Positions 23,201 to 34,936 of a stretch of DNA of 64,000 bases are shown piece after piece; the stretch's first letter is position 1; each line of letters starts with the position of its first letter. The notes under the pieces are model-generated. The model made no database searches and was not told where the DNA came from. It was given only the letters and a program-made list of their open reading frames with translations. The stretch spans positions 18,890,001-18,954,000 of the forward strand of contig JAYKYS010000009.1 in assembly GCA_036924285.1 (NCBI GenBank). Reading direction: 5' to 3'. Position numbers and translations under genes: made by a program. Source of the stretch: Asterella californica. Lineage: Eukaryota > Streptophyta > Marchantiopsida > Marchantiales > Aytoniaceae.

Positions 23201-26200
23201 AAGAGAAAACTATAATTTTTGAGGAAGTAGCTAGACCGACAAAGGAAAGAGAAACAAATGATGAAATTGCTACATGTGAAAACAAAGACTCTCAATATTG
23301 CCACTCAGGCCAAATCCTTTTTTCTGCACTTTTGGAACGGAGGTTTGGTACCAAGATTGGTGACCGGAGAGATCAGCAATCCTTAAGCAAGGCAAAAGAG
23401 AGCATAGATAGTAAGTCCGACAAAAATGATCTGATTGCACGATCATGTACTCACCCTGTCAACCTATCCATTCATCACAACTCACATTCTCAGTCCATTC
23501 AAAATGATGATCAAGTCAGGATTCAAAAATCACAAGATTTCAGTGAGGAGCACGAGAAGATTGTAACCAATATCATTAGTAACTCGGAATATGATGGGAT
23601 GATTCATGGATCAGAAAGTTTATCTTTCTATGACAACAATGTTGTTTATCAACAGGACTTTGACTCAACAGTTGGTGCAAAAAAGTTATTCGGAACGGGT
23701 GTTGCTCATAAAGGTACGAAGACAAATGATAATGTAGCAACATGTCATTTTTCTTCTTCACTTGAGGACAGAACCCACCAGAACATTGTTTCTGATATAC
23801 ATTCAGAGGCAAGGAGACCAGAGGCATTATTATGGGAGCCAGTGGGTTCTCTTGGTCTATCAAGCAATTGTCTTGAAAGGCTGCAAAAGTTTATGGTTCG
23901 TGTGACTCAAGAAAAGGACAACGAAGAGTCGACTCTGAAAGCAACAGTCAACCATCTTCTTTCAGAGGACTTTGGGACAAGTACCATTGATGAGTTAGTT
24001 AGTGACCAATTCGATCTTAAGAAAAAACGTGAAGGAATACAACATTCAGTGGCAACTATGAGCAACATTTCAGCAACTTGTCATGAAGGAGAGGAGGTTG
24101 ATAGCAGAAAACGATGTCCAACATTGTTTGGCATGTATAAACAAGATATCTCAAGACTTGGTGATTCATCTACAAAACCAGAACAAAGAAATGCCGAAGG
24201 ACCATACACGTTGAATAATCATCAGGATTTGCAGTTGGTGATTGCTTCAGATGAAGTTGTTGGTTGTAGAGATGTTCATCCATCTCCAAGAGGTGGAGCC
24301 TACTTATTATCTGAAGGAACCCCTTGTTTCACTGGAAATGCCAAACAGAAAGTGCCAGAGCTATCAGCAATTACGTATATGTCTTATGCTTCTTTACAAC
24401 CTTTGTTAGAGACAGATTTGGAGCAAATGCTTGATGTTTCAAGTACTTACAATACGGCATGTCAACCAACTCAAGAGACATCGACTACTAAAAGTAATGT
24501 GCAGAACAACTCATTTTATGCGGAGGATCTTCAATTCGAGAATCCGAAGATTGGTGTTGTTATTGATGCAGTTGAGCAAAGTAATAGTTCACCAAAGCTT
24601 TACATCAAATTCATCAACAAGTCATCATGTGTTGCATCAGTAGCGAGCTCGACAAAGAGATCGCTGGACCTTTGTGTAAATAATGTGGAAGCGTCACTTG
24701 ATCTTGTCTATCCAAGCACTACTTTGTCAAGTCAAGAGTTCTCAAGAACTATAAAAGATGGATCATTTTGTGCTATTGGAACTCCTGTCTATAATTTTCG
24801 AGCGGGTCCAACTCCGAATGAACCAGATTTGTCTCAACCTCCATCGATATGTCTGCCTCCTTGTTTCCCATCACTTAATCCACCTCCACCCCCACCTCCA
24901 CCTCCACCTTCCTCTCGAGCTTCGCTGATGCCTACTCCATCTTCTCCTCCTCCTCTACCTCTCTCTCGTCCTCCACTCATACCTCCTCCACCTCCGCCGA
25001 AACCCCCTTCAGCCCCGCCTCCACCACCTCTCAAGAAATTGGGATCTTTAGCTTCTCGTGAGGGTGTGAAAGAAGTTCTTCCTTCAACGAATGAAGGCAA
25101 ACGACCGAGAATGAAACAACTTGTATGGGACAAGATTAACGGTGTTATGGCTGAGCATACTGTTTGGAAGACTGCAACACCGAGTTCAGTGCAGATGGAC
25201 TTGGAAGAGCTCGAGTCATTATTTGCTCTGAAAGATACAACCGAGTGCGATATACAAAACAAGGTGGGTACTTTTTAAGGTCTTCATTTGTGGACATGGA
25301 AGAACGCTGTTACGTCCACCTCATCTCACCATCCTCGATGTCCATATTTTGTCAACTTTAGCTTTTGTCTTTGATAACGACAACGTAACATGTCAGATCG
25401 TCTAGTTATAACATAAGATGATGTATTGTAAACGGATGACAGAGTGCAATGGCTCGCAAGAAGGATCAAGGAGTGCAAGTCTTGGATCATAAAAGAGCAC
25501 ACAACATTGGAATTCAGTTGCGAAGCTTGAGAAAACCAGTCCCTGAGCTGTGTCAAGCTTTGCGCGACAAAGATCTTGCAGTACTCAACATGGAGGTTCT
25601 AAACGTCATGCTCAATACTTTGCCTAGTGAAGAGGATTTGCTCCTCCTAAAGGGTTACCGAGGAGATTTGTCTGAGCTTGTTGAGGTCGAAAAGTAAGTT
25701 TCTACTCGAACTTTGACACTTTGGTTAGTTGGTGGTTCTTAATCCATCTGATATGCTAAAAATATATTCGTAGCATGAGTACTAATCATAACTGATTTTG
25801 AGAACAAATCTTAAAAGTTTATGTTCTCTTTCAGATTTCATGTATATTTTGAATACGTCAATTTCTGTTGTAAGAAAGCATTCAATGTGAATAATGTTGT
25901 TCTTGGGTGCGTTAATTTAGGTGATATTATTGCTCAAAACTTAAAGGTGGTGTAGGAAAGGTGGAGCTCATACTTAAATGATCTCTCAATATGGATTTGA
26001 TGGTACTTGAGTAGGTACTACTTGGAGCTTTCAACCATTCCTAGATACGAGAAGCTTATTAAAGCTTTCACATTCAAAGGACAATATACCCTTACATATC
26101 AGCAGGTAAGAATTCAGTATCGTCTCCACTTATTCCTGCAAATCATAGAAACATTACAGTAGCTAGGAATATTGAAAAGCCGAAACTTAAGCTACTATTC

Positions 26201-27456
26201 CAATCATTGATGTTTTTAAGTATTATACGCTCACCCAAACACCATCAGCTGACAAGCGTGAAAATTTGATACATTCGAACAGATTCAGCAAGACTTAAGT
26301 TTACTTGAACAAGCATGCGATCAGTTGAAGGACAGTCAAAGCTTCCTAAAAATTCTTGAGATGGTGCTTGCTGTGGGTAACCATCTGAATGGTGGTAGTC
26401 TCCGTGGAGCTGCCAGAGGCTTCAAGCTTGGTGCTTTGCTAAAGCTAATGGACGTCAAAAGCTACAAAAAGAAAACTACCCTTTTACACTTTGTCGTTGC
26501 AGAGCTAGTTAAAACTGATGAGAAGGTTTGTTGTAACCATGACTAACTGTTACTTTGGTGCTCAATTTTTCATAGGATTTAGACATCTTTCGTGGACTTA
26601 ACCTTGTGCTAGTGCTTGGATCTAACTTCTCTTTTATGTCTTTTAGGTGGAAAAGCTTGCAGAGGAGCTGAAATTGGTCAAAACAGCAGCTAACTTGAGT
26701 CTCGAGAGGCTGCAGTCTTGTCTTAGGGAGTTGGAGAATGGTGTGGAGCTCATCGAGTCAGAAGTTGATTCGTGTCCGGATGCAAGAGTTCTCGAAGAAG
26801 TCTTGGAAAGTTGCGAGTGCGAACAACAACAACTGCTAGACATTATGACACCCTTTTATGAGAAGGCAAAAGTAGAAGTGAATGATCTTCGCAATCTATA
26901 TGACACGACACTAACAAAATTGAAAGATTTAGCAATCTACTATGGTGAGACTTTAAAGGAGGAGAAACTGATTGAACTATTCAAAACTATGCGCGAGTTC
27001 CTATTTATGTTTGATAAAGTAAGTACTGAACTTAAAGAAGTCAGGCGACGTGAAGATGAAGCAACTAACAAACGAACAACTTTCTTCTCTTGCCCAGCTT
27101 CTCCGCTCAAAGGCTCTCGAACAAGGAAAGATCTAGATAGTCTGACAAATTTTCAGCATAGTCCACCCCCACCACCATCAGATCTCGAAGAAGCTCATGG
27201 AAAGCATGTGGATATGAGAATAACTACTCTATTGAAGAAAAATCAATCGTTTCCTAAACTGACGACAGTTTCTTCTAGTATGGTGGCAGCTATTGCTGAC
27301 GATGATCTAGAACAGGAAGAGGACCAATCGTTGAGTTCCACAAAAGAAGAAGTGAAAACCATTTCTAATCATCTGTTGAGTGACAACACATATGACATCC
27401 AGGATCCTCATCGTACTAACAATGTGTGTTATGATTCGGATTGGTCCACTGGTTGA
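20205..27456 (+). CDS. Formin with N-terminal RhoGAP-like region, FH1 and FH2 (class III type)
   Basis: Formins nucleate actin and ride the barbed end while FH1 feeds profilin-actin. I model 11 exons: 20205-20286, 20461-20554, 20669-20889, 21057-21261, 21397-21539, 22025-22075, 22379-25263, 25443-25693, 26015-26105, 26283-26525, 26647-27456. All introns are GT-AG, every phase agrees, and the total is 5076 nt (1691 codons plus stop). Exons 1-5 read as a RhoGAP-like fold: ILLQYASLIEGLFTVPVSEE, HHLGAAVLLELKKLNGSLFT, SELHDRFIAAA, LLLGNLPLVNYVVLKNL, then a VILIFGRLL word. The arginine-finger position (G-I-F-R in active GAPs) is Thr here. Exon 7 encodes ~750 Ser-rich residues without a known domain, then FH1 proline runs (24880-25030). 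FH2 (~residues 1170-1575) shows QLVWDKINGV, LSTIPRYEKL, VGNHLNGGSLRGAARGFKLG and TLLHFV. The tail is acidic. Exon 6 and the 3' end of exon 5 are the least certain; upstream exons cannot be excluded. Confidence 0.9.
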
Positions 27457-28393
27457 TAAAGTCCATTGACTCAGTAAAGTTAAGTTATTTCAACCGTATG
27501 TACAAGATGAATGGAAGAATGAATGAGCGCAGTTTGAAGTTCTAGTTGCTAACTGATTTTTGAGGTATCAAGACAACTCGACGTTTACCTTTGAATCCTC
27601 AACCTTCAAGTTTTGGGAAGTCATGTCACATTCCAATCTCTTTATAGCGCTTATCCGAGTGTGTTAATTTGCTTGTGAAGAGACAAACCCTCATACATAG
27701 ACTGGAAACAATCAAAGACTTTTGACATCGAAGCTTTAGGGTTTATGCTCCAACACGGATTATTCTGCTATGTAGTTGTAACTCAATGTAGAGGAGCAAG
27801 TGTAGCAATGTTCATAGGAATGCTATGGTCCATGATGTGTTTAGTCATATTATATTCTATGTATATATAACTTCATGTGGATATATATAGTTACATATAT
27901 AAAATTATGTTTACTATTTATGAATTTTTGATTTTTGAAATAATGATCACCATCCACTAAAAAAATGTATATTAAACAAATTAGAATCTTTGCTTAAAGA
28001 ATATAAAAGTTCTATTATAAAAAGAGTGGAATTTGTTTATCAATTAATAAATAGAAGTAGTTGCTTATCTAATATTTAAAGACAGTCAGTATTGATCGAG
28101 AGCTGTACCATAGAGAACACTAGGCAAAGTCTATCCTAAGGTCTATTTCGATCTGGACTTAGATATGAGACTTACGCAGTCGTGTGACGTGCTTTCTTGT
28201 CTGGGAATACATCGAGTATCTAACTGTGGAGAGTACATGTCGCACTCTATGACTCAGAACCGGCGACTACCCAAATCTCTCTCTGACTTCCAAGTACACT
28301 CTGAACTTATCTCGATGTGATATCCTCACGTCCTCTCGGCAAATCTCTCTCTCACTCAACTAGGAATAGAATTGGGATAACAAACACGGGCAG
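27457..28393. other. Formin 3' flank, no further gene seen
   Basis: The first part should be the formin 3' UTR. 27840-28080 is very AT-rich with ATATAT runs; an AATAAAT word at about 28050 is too far for a confident polyadenylation call. From about 28080 the base composition shifts, and this segment is continuous with 36038 onward once the chromovirus at 28394-36037 is removed, so it is the left side of that insertion site. Confidence 0.5.
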
Positions 28394-29507
28394 TTTCGCG
28401 CACCTACCGCCTTGTTGCGCCAGCGGAAGCTCTTGCTCAGTAGGTCCCGAAATTCAAACCGCTAACCTGCAAACACAATCACAAGTTAGCGTCCATGCAC
28501 CACTTACCTTATCTCAGCTTGGTCCGGACTAGAGCCGGACTGTCTCCCTAATCATCAAGCTCTGCAATCCTAAGTCCCGACTTAGATCCGCCTAAGTCGG
28601 TCCCAAACATGAGCAAGCCACAATATGACTTGGGGCGGACTTCCCATAAAGTCCAGGGTCCTAAACGGTGCCTCCAGCACACCTAGCGGCCCAACCGCCC
28701 GTGATGTCCGTCTGGGTCCAGGCTCCCGAACGGTGGTCTAACCCGCCGACTCGTTCCTTAGTCTTGCCCCAGCCCTTACATCGTTCCTAAGTCTAGCCGT
28801 CCAAGTCTAGATCGGAACGTGCCATGGAACTGGCCCAGCCATCACCTCATGCCCCCAGAGTCCGCCCGCCGAACCCTGGGGTCGGGTGACTCGTCCTGGC
28901 CCACCCAGGCATCGAGCCCCCCTCATATATACTTCTGGGGATCGGCGGCCCCGCCCTCCTCTTTGGTCCCTGAAAATTATACCACAACCCGATTGTGGTT
29001 CGGCCATAACTTCCAGCTCGGAGGTCAGATCGAGGAGTGTTATATATCACTGGAAAGCTCTCGACGAGATCTTTCCAATGATACCTCACTCGCCTCGAGA
29101 TCTTACGTGGAGCTCCGTCCACGACCCAAAACGTCCCTGGAGCTCCAACACTTAGCAGTTTTTCCGAAACCTGTAGTCCAGACCCAGGGTCGAACCCTGT
29201 GGTTCGTCTGCGTCTCGGACCCACGTCTCGGTCCCACGTCTCGGACCCACGTCTGAGACTCATGTTTCAGCCCGTTCCCAGACTCGCCCCCTTAGGTCAG
29301 CGTTCGTCTGGGGCCTTCTTGGGGATAGACTTTCATGTCCTAACCCAAGGTTCCAACCTTGGTTCAGAGAACCACTTAGGGTTCATCTGATCCCGACTTC
29401 CCGGTCAAGCCGTTAAGTCCTACTCGCAGCGTTCACAACCTAGCGCAAGTCTGCTAGGGTTCTGTTGTTCGCGTCTGCGCCCGATCTTGAGAATGAGGGG
29501 CGCGACA
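28394..29507 (-). repeat. Minus-strand chromovirus 3' LTR
   Basis: On the minus strand it begins TGTCGCGCCCCTCATTC and ends GCGCGAAA. It is 13 bp longer than the 5' LTR because a 13-base unit containing GGACCCACGTCTC is present once more (around 29220-29250). The terminal bases are TG...AA and not TG...CA; the end was placed using the target duplication and the position of the primer site. Confidence 0.9.
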
Positions 29508-29525
29508 CTCACCCCCACTTTGGAG
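29508..29525 (-). other. Polypurine tract of minus-strand chromovirus
   Basis: Minus-strand AAAGTGGGGGTGAG lies directly upstream of the 3' LTR start TGTCGCG. It is the expected primer for plus-strand DNA synthesis, and the same tract precedes the 3' LTR of the plus-strand copy at 48994-49007. Confidence 0.8.
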
Positions 29526-30240
29526 GTTGATGCCCTCATCAACAATGATCCTTTTCGTTAACACCAAGTTCAAAATGGGTAGCCAACCCCTTGGCGTCAG
29601 AATTGCGTTCTGGTAGCTAACCCGCAATTCCCTTCTTGGCTTGAGTCTTAAGTTGTCGCTAGAACACTTAGAATATTTCAACTAGCCTCGGGAAAAGCCT
29701 TACCCTTTTGGCCCACCCTAAACAAAACTAGTTGACAACTTCTAAACATTCTACTTAAGACTCTAACTTGCTAACTATAAGTATTCACACCTACTTACGA
29801 GGTCCCCCAAAACTCACTTTCCAGTCGCAACCTGATTTGACTTAGACGCGCGACTAAGTTTACTTTGCAGTTAGAAAACCGCAAGGCAAGAGCACCCCAA
29901 GCCCCAAGACAAGTATGAAATTTCATACTTGCTTTGCCAACGCTACGGCAAACCTAAGTCTTGCTATCAAGACTTAGTCTTGATTTAGATGCTTATCCAA
30001 ACCAGCTCGCTTCCTTTGAGTGTGCTTCGTTCCTCCTCTTGACAACATCCTAGGCATCTGATCAGAACTAGTCATAGCCATGCACTACCAATACACTTAG
30101 ACAAAATTTCAAGAAACAAAATCTTTATTTCCAAACACAAGTCAAAGCTACAAAGTCCATCGATCCAAATCGCCTCAAGTTGCTACTCGTATGGTTCGAC
30201 GTTTCTTCACTCCTCGCTGGAAGGAGATGTCCTCATCTTG
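29526..30240 (-). other. Chromovirus 3' untranslated internal region
   Basis: About 700 bp between the chromodomain stop and the polypurine tract with no frame over ~75 codons. The matching stretch of the plus-strand copy is 48257-48993. A minus-strand AATAAAGATTTTG word occurs near 30120. No function is assigned. Confidence 0.6.
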
Positions 30241-30432
30241 CTAACGTCCTTGTTGTCCTTGTCGCCGTTTGAAGAGGTCTAATACGTCGCTCGCATGTGC
30301 GAGATCTTCCTCTGGCACCCAAGTTGCTTCCTTCAAATGGTAACCACGCCATTTGACCAAGTACTCCATCCGGTTTGATTTGCGCCGAGATCGCAAAATG
30401 GACTCTACCTCATATTCTGCTTCGCCTTGCAC
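30241..30432 (-). pseudogene. Chromodomain end of integrase, cut off by a stop
   Basis: The chromodomain would steer integration to modified histones. YEVESILRSRRKSNRMEYL, KWRGYHLKEATWVPEE and ASDVLDLFKRR give the three-strand plus helix pattern with the aromatic Y, W, W positions. In the plus-strand copy the same frame runs on from integrase, while here the codon for Gln (CAG) just after PERK is TAG (about 30452-30454). That separates the chromodomain from integrase in a normal translation. Confidence 0.9.
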
Positions 30433-30456
30433 GACATCAGGTTGAGGCCTAAGAAC

Positions 30457-31977
30457 CTATTTGCGCTCCGGCCGCAAATCATCCTTGAAGTATTTCTTTA
30501 ATAAAGAAACATGGAAAGTCGGATGCAACTGCCACTCGCGAGGAAGGTCTAAAGTATAGACATCTTCGTGCGGATTCTTGACAATGACAAAAGGTCCAGC
30601 GAACTTCGATGAAAACTTCGCCGATATTTCCTTCGGAAGTGTGAAGTTTTTCGTACTTAACCATACTTCTTCGCCCACTTGAAACTTCACTTGCCGCCGA
30701 TGCTTGTTTACCTGCTTCGTGTATCGTTGCTGCGCCTTCTCCAGGTTCTTCTTTACTTGTTCCTCGCGCCGCTGCATTGCCGCCACCAACTCTTCAGCTG
30801 ATGTTTGCCGTGTTCTTGGTCGTGCCGATGTAGAGCTCCCTGCAAGAGTCAAGTCAAGAGGCCCTTCTGGCTCACGTCCGTAAGCCAGCAAGAAAGGCGA
30901 TTCGCCGGTTGCCGAATGCTTCGTGGAATTGTAGCAATACTCCGCAAGACTGAGCCACTCCGCCCAATCACTTTGGTCCGCGCTCACATAATTCCTCAAG
31001 TATTGATTCAGAACCGAGTTAACTCGTTCTGTTTGCCCATCTGTTTCCGGATGAAAGGCGGTACTAAATTTTAATTTAGTCCCCAATTTTTGGAACAAGT
31101 GTTTCCAAAAGGCACTTGTGAACTTAGAGTCGCGATCTGAAATAATACTTCGAGGCAATCCATGTGAACGCCACCAAGTATCTAGGAACAACCGAGAAGT
31201 CATGAACGCTGTTGCAGTGTCCAAGGTCGGAGCAAACTTCGCTAGCTTGCTAAACCGGTCAACTATCACAAAAATCGAGTTGTATCCATTCGAGTCAGGC
31301 AGAGAGGTAATGAAGTCCATGCTAATGCTTTCCCAAGGTCTGGCTGGAATCGGCAGAGGATGAAGCAACCCTTGTTTCTTCTCATAAGAAACGCGGTTCG
31401 CTTGACAGGTTACACATGTTTTCACAAAGTGGGCAACATCGTCTTTCATGTGGGGCCAATAAAACTTTTTAGCTATCACTGCTAAAGTGGACTTTTCTCC
31501 TTTATGGCCTGATACGGGCGCATCATGGCATTCTTTTAACAACTTAGTCCTAAGTTTTCCTTGTCCCACATAAACCCGACTTTGCTTGAACACGAGTAAA
31601 CCATGTCTTAGCTGCATGTTCTGCAACTTCACTCCTCGCTTGAGTTGTTCCAGGTACTCCTTCGCTTGATCGTCACCCATGTAACCTTCACGTATTCGCC
31701 TCTCCAAGTCTGACTCCTTAGGATACATAGCTCGCAAAATCTGTGTTGACGATGGAAGATATTCCTCCTTGCGACTCAAGACGTCAGGAACCACATTGTC
31801 CTTTCCCGCTTTGTGGATTAACTCCACATTCATGAGCGCCAAGGTATCATGCCACCGTAGTTGCTTTGGCGTCACCCGATCTTGTGTCTCAAAATACTTG
31901 AGCGAAATATTATCAGTATACACTTGGGTTTTGTGAAGTCCCAAGTAATGCCGCCATTTCCTCAAGCAATGAACCAC
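30457..31977 (-). pseudogene. Chromovirus RNase H end and integrase
   Basis: The 506-codon frame begins inside RNase H (VHCLRKWRHYLGLHKTQVYT, DNISLKY, HKAGKDNVVPDVLSRK). Integrase follows: zinc module ECHDAPVSGHKGEK ... TCVTCQANR, core Asp in MDFITSLPDSNGYNSIFVIV, second Asp in ISDRDSKFTSAF, Glu in [13 protein letters not shown], and the GPF module KFAGPFVIVKNPHEDVYTL with LHPTFHVSLLKKY. All catalytic residues are present. It is out of frame with the upstream RNase H part because of one extra base near 32010, and ends at the stop before the chromodomain. Confidence 0.9.
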
Positions 31978-32644
31978 CGCAAACAGTTCCTTCTCGTGAG
32001 TCGGCCATCGAAGTCTCCGTCCCAGATAGCTTCTTGCTTTCGTACGCTACAGGTTTTCCATCCTGCACCAACACTCCGCCACTCGCATAGTCGCTCGCGT
32101 CCGTGTGCACCTCGAATGGTTTGTCGAACTCCGGCAGCTTCAAAACTGGCGCCTTTGACAAAATAGTTTTGATCGTCTGAAACGCATCATCCACCTCCTT
32201 GGTCCAACTTAGCTGTGCGTCTTTGGCCGTCCAGTCCGTCAGCGGCTTCGCGATCTTTGAAAACCCCTTTACATACTTGCGGTAGAACTGCGCCAATCCT
32301 AAAAATCGCCGCATCCCCTTCACTGTAGTCGGAGGCTCCCAAGTCACAATCGCGTCCACCTTCTGCATATCCGGGCCGACTCCTTCTGCACTAATTACAT
32401 GTCCCAAGAAGTTAATGCGCTCCAAACCAAACTCACTCTTGTCAATGTTGGCAAACAGCTTATGCTCCCGCAGCTTCATCAACACCACCCTTAGCTGCTC
32501 CGCGTGCAACTCCAAGGTTTTGGAGTAGATCAAGATGTCGTCGATGTAAACGATGACAAACTCATCCATCTCCTCGCGAAAAATTGTGTTCATCAATGTA
32601 GTGAACGTCGAAGGGGCGTTGCAGAGTCCAAATGGCATCACCAC
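31913..32644 (-). pseudogene. Chromovirus RT palm and RNase H, frameshifted
   Basis: The frame opens at MPFGLCNAPSTFTTLMN and holds the catalytic FVIVYIDDILIYSKTLE, the FLGHVISAEGVGPDMQKV connection and RNase H HTDASDYASGGVLVQDGKP. Compared with the plus-strand copy, one base has been gained at the KLSGTE codons near 32010, so the last ~35 codons are out of frame. A TAA stop just upstream (Tyr codon TAC in the sister copy) and a 1-bp loss near 32735 separate it from the gag-protease frame. Confidence 0.9.
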
Positions 32645-32700
32645 GAATTCAAACGATCCTTATCTGGTTCGACAAGCGGTCTTCTCAACATCTGGGTCAG

Positions 32701-34815
32701 CTATCCGGATCTGGTAATATCCTGACTTAAGTCTATCCTGCTGAAGTACTTTGCGCCCGCTAACCGATCAAAGAGGTCGTCTATCCTTGGCAAGGGATAA
32801 TTATTCTTCACCGTCACCTTATTGAGTGCACGATAATCTACGCAGAGTCGTAACTTCCCATCCTTCTTCTTTGCGAAAAGGACTGGGGCTCCATAAGGCG
32901 ACTTACTGGTTTGAATATATCCCCGCGCTAATAGCTCGCCGAGTTGTCTTTTCAACTCAAGGAGTTCCACCTGATTGAGTCGGTAAGGGGTTTTGGAAGG
33001 TGGTTCTGATCCTGGCAAGACTTCGATCTTGTGATCCACCACCCGCCTTGGAGGTAACTCAGCAGGTAACTCATCCGTCAAGACATCCTCAAACTCCTTA
33101 ATCACTTCGCGAAGCACCTCCGGAAGTTTAGTCGCGTCTCCTGATGTTTCCTCTTGTCTGTCACCCGCCATCAAATCTGCAACCCGCATCAAACACATGA
33201 CTCCGTCGTTGAAGTCCATCTGTTTGCCTTTGATCAAATTCACTGCAAAGTCTTCAATCTTCCGCGCCTTCCGGATCAGCCTCACTCCTAGCTTCCGTCC
33301 TTTAACTCTAACGTTTAACCTTAAAGGTTTCCGCCTAAGTTCCACTTCAAACCTGTCCAAGAAAGTGTTCTCCAAAACCGCATGGATGTCATCCATCTCG
33401 CACACCGTGAAGTTCTCTGTGAACTCCAACTTCCCACACGCAAATCGTACGTCCAAGGCCACTTCAGAAGTTTGGTACGTCTTGCCCTTGGCAAAGCGCA
33501 CTTGAATAGGCTTGTCTGCCTTGGAGGTAGACAAGCCCAACTTCTTCACCAACTTTGGACTTATGAAGGAGTGAGTCGCTCCTGTGTCCACAAGAAAAGT
33601 AACATCACGGTTAGCAACCTTGGCTTGTAGAAACATCAATCCTGGCGTCTTCTTCGTGGTTCTCAAGGTCACAGTCATCTGGCCCTCCAACAAGTCCTTG
33701 GCAACAAATGCATTCATGCTACAGTTACTAACCTTAGGTTTCGTACACCCCTTAGCAATATGATCCGCCTCGCCACAGTTGTAGCAAGTAAACTTAGCGC
33801 CATTGCCCTTCGGAGGTGTTTGCCCCTTAGGTTTTATTCCTGTTTGCTGCCGCTTTGCTGCCGGGGCAGAAGTATCTTTCCGATCCTTCTCACCCCCATC
33901 CCACTGTCGCTTGAAGCCCTTGTTCTTCTTTTGGAACTTGTCCGTGCTGCGTGGTTCAAAGAGTTTCTGCTGCTGGACTTCGTCGTCCCCAATTCGCTCC
34001 GCTAGCTTCAAAAGTTCGGCACTTGTCTCTGGTAGCTTTGGCATCCGAAAGAGAGCCTTCTCCGAGCTAGACTTGAGTCCCCCAATGAATATACATATCT
34101 TGGTCTCCTCAGTCCACTTGGAGAACGGATCCAGCTTGGCACTGAACTCGCGCACGTAAGCGCTTAAGGTCCCCGTCTGCTTCAGTCTCACCAATTCAAC
34201 ACCGTCCCGAATCCTTTGATACTCCGGAGTGAATCGTCCAGCAAGCAACTCCTTGAACTCCTTCCAACCAAGCGCCGAGACGGTCAAGGCATTCTCATCC
34301 CTGTATGCAGTCCACCAGAGAAGCGCATGGTCTTTCAGGAACGTAACCGCCGCTCTCACTTTGTCTGACTCCTGAGCCTGATGCGCTTCAAAGTATAGGT
34401 CCAACTCGGTTAAGAAATCCTTAACCTTACGAGCCCGTCCTATACCTGTAAACGGAGTCGGCAAATTTGTCTTACAAAGCTTCCGGGTAGACGAGGATCT
34501 TCCTTGGCCTGTCTCAAGCTCAGCGATACGTTTATCCCTGGAGGCCATGCCTTCCTGCATGGTCTTCATCATTTTGATGAGTTCCGCATACAAGGCTCCT
34601 TGACTTCCCGCGCTTGCATCGATGGGCACCGTTGGCAAGACTCCATCTTGCTGCACCGGTGCCGCAGCTGGTAAAGGGCTCCCTTGACGTTGGGGCGAAG
34701 GTTGTCGGTTATCGTCCCCTGACTGTGCCTCGGGGCTAGCTCGAGTCGATCTGCTCCCATTAGCCGCTCCTCGCTTCTTGGTCTTCCTCTTGGAACTCTG
34801 TCCTTCTTCGGCCAT
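32701..34815 (-). pseudogene. Chromovirus gag-protease-RT N-terminal frame
   Basis: A 704-codon frame from the gag start. Gag core: [20 protein letters not shown], then [12 protein letters not shown] and [22 protein letters not shown] zinc knuckle is at residues ~341-356 ([14 protein letters not shown]). The aspartic protease has an intact DTGATHSF at about residue 412. RT fingers follow: [39 protein letters not shown]. Relative to the sister copy, one base is missing in the SRIDL codons near 32735, so the frame ends before the catalytic aspartates. Confidence 0.92.
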
Positions 34816-34922
34816 CGTTCCAAGTGTTCACCTCGAAACGCTGATCCGCTTCGTGTCTCGCGTCCCTCCTCAAGCGTCCAGCCTTCAGCCCCTACCTCAA
34901 GTTCTCGCTCACCGAAGCGTCG

Positions 34923-34934
34923 GCTCTGATATCA
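34923..34934 (-). other. Primer binding site, tRNA-iMet type
   Basis: Minus-strand TGATATCAGAGC begins two bases after the 5' LTR. It differs at one position from the complement of the plant initiator tRNA-Met 3' end (TGGTATCAGAGC), the usual primer for Ty3/gypsy elements in plants. The plus-strand copy has the same word at 43579-43590. Confidence 0.8.
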
Positions 34935-34936
34935 CG

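Noticed and set aside
24834..25262. 142-codon glycine-rich frame on the minus strand
   Set aside because: It is the antisense of the FH1 proline codons and FH2 start of the formin.
28819..29263. Overlapping frames of 138 and 145 codons on both strands inside the chromovirus LTR, with similar ones at 35362-35946
   Set aside because: They lie within U3/R of the LTR, overlap each other antisense, change length between the two LTRs, and contain no known motif; the GC-rich sequence explains them.
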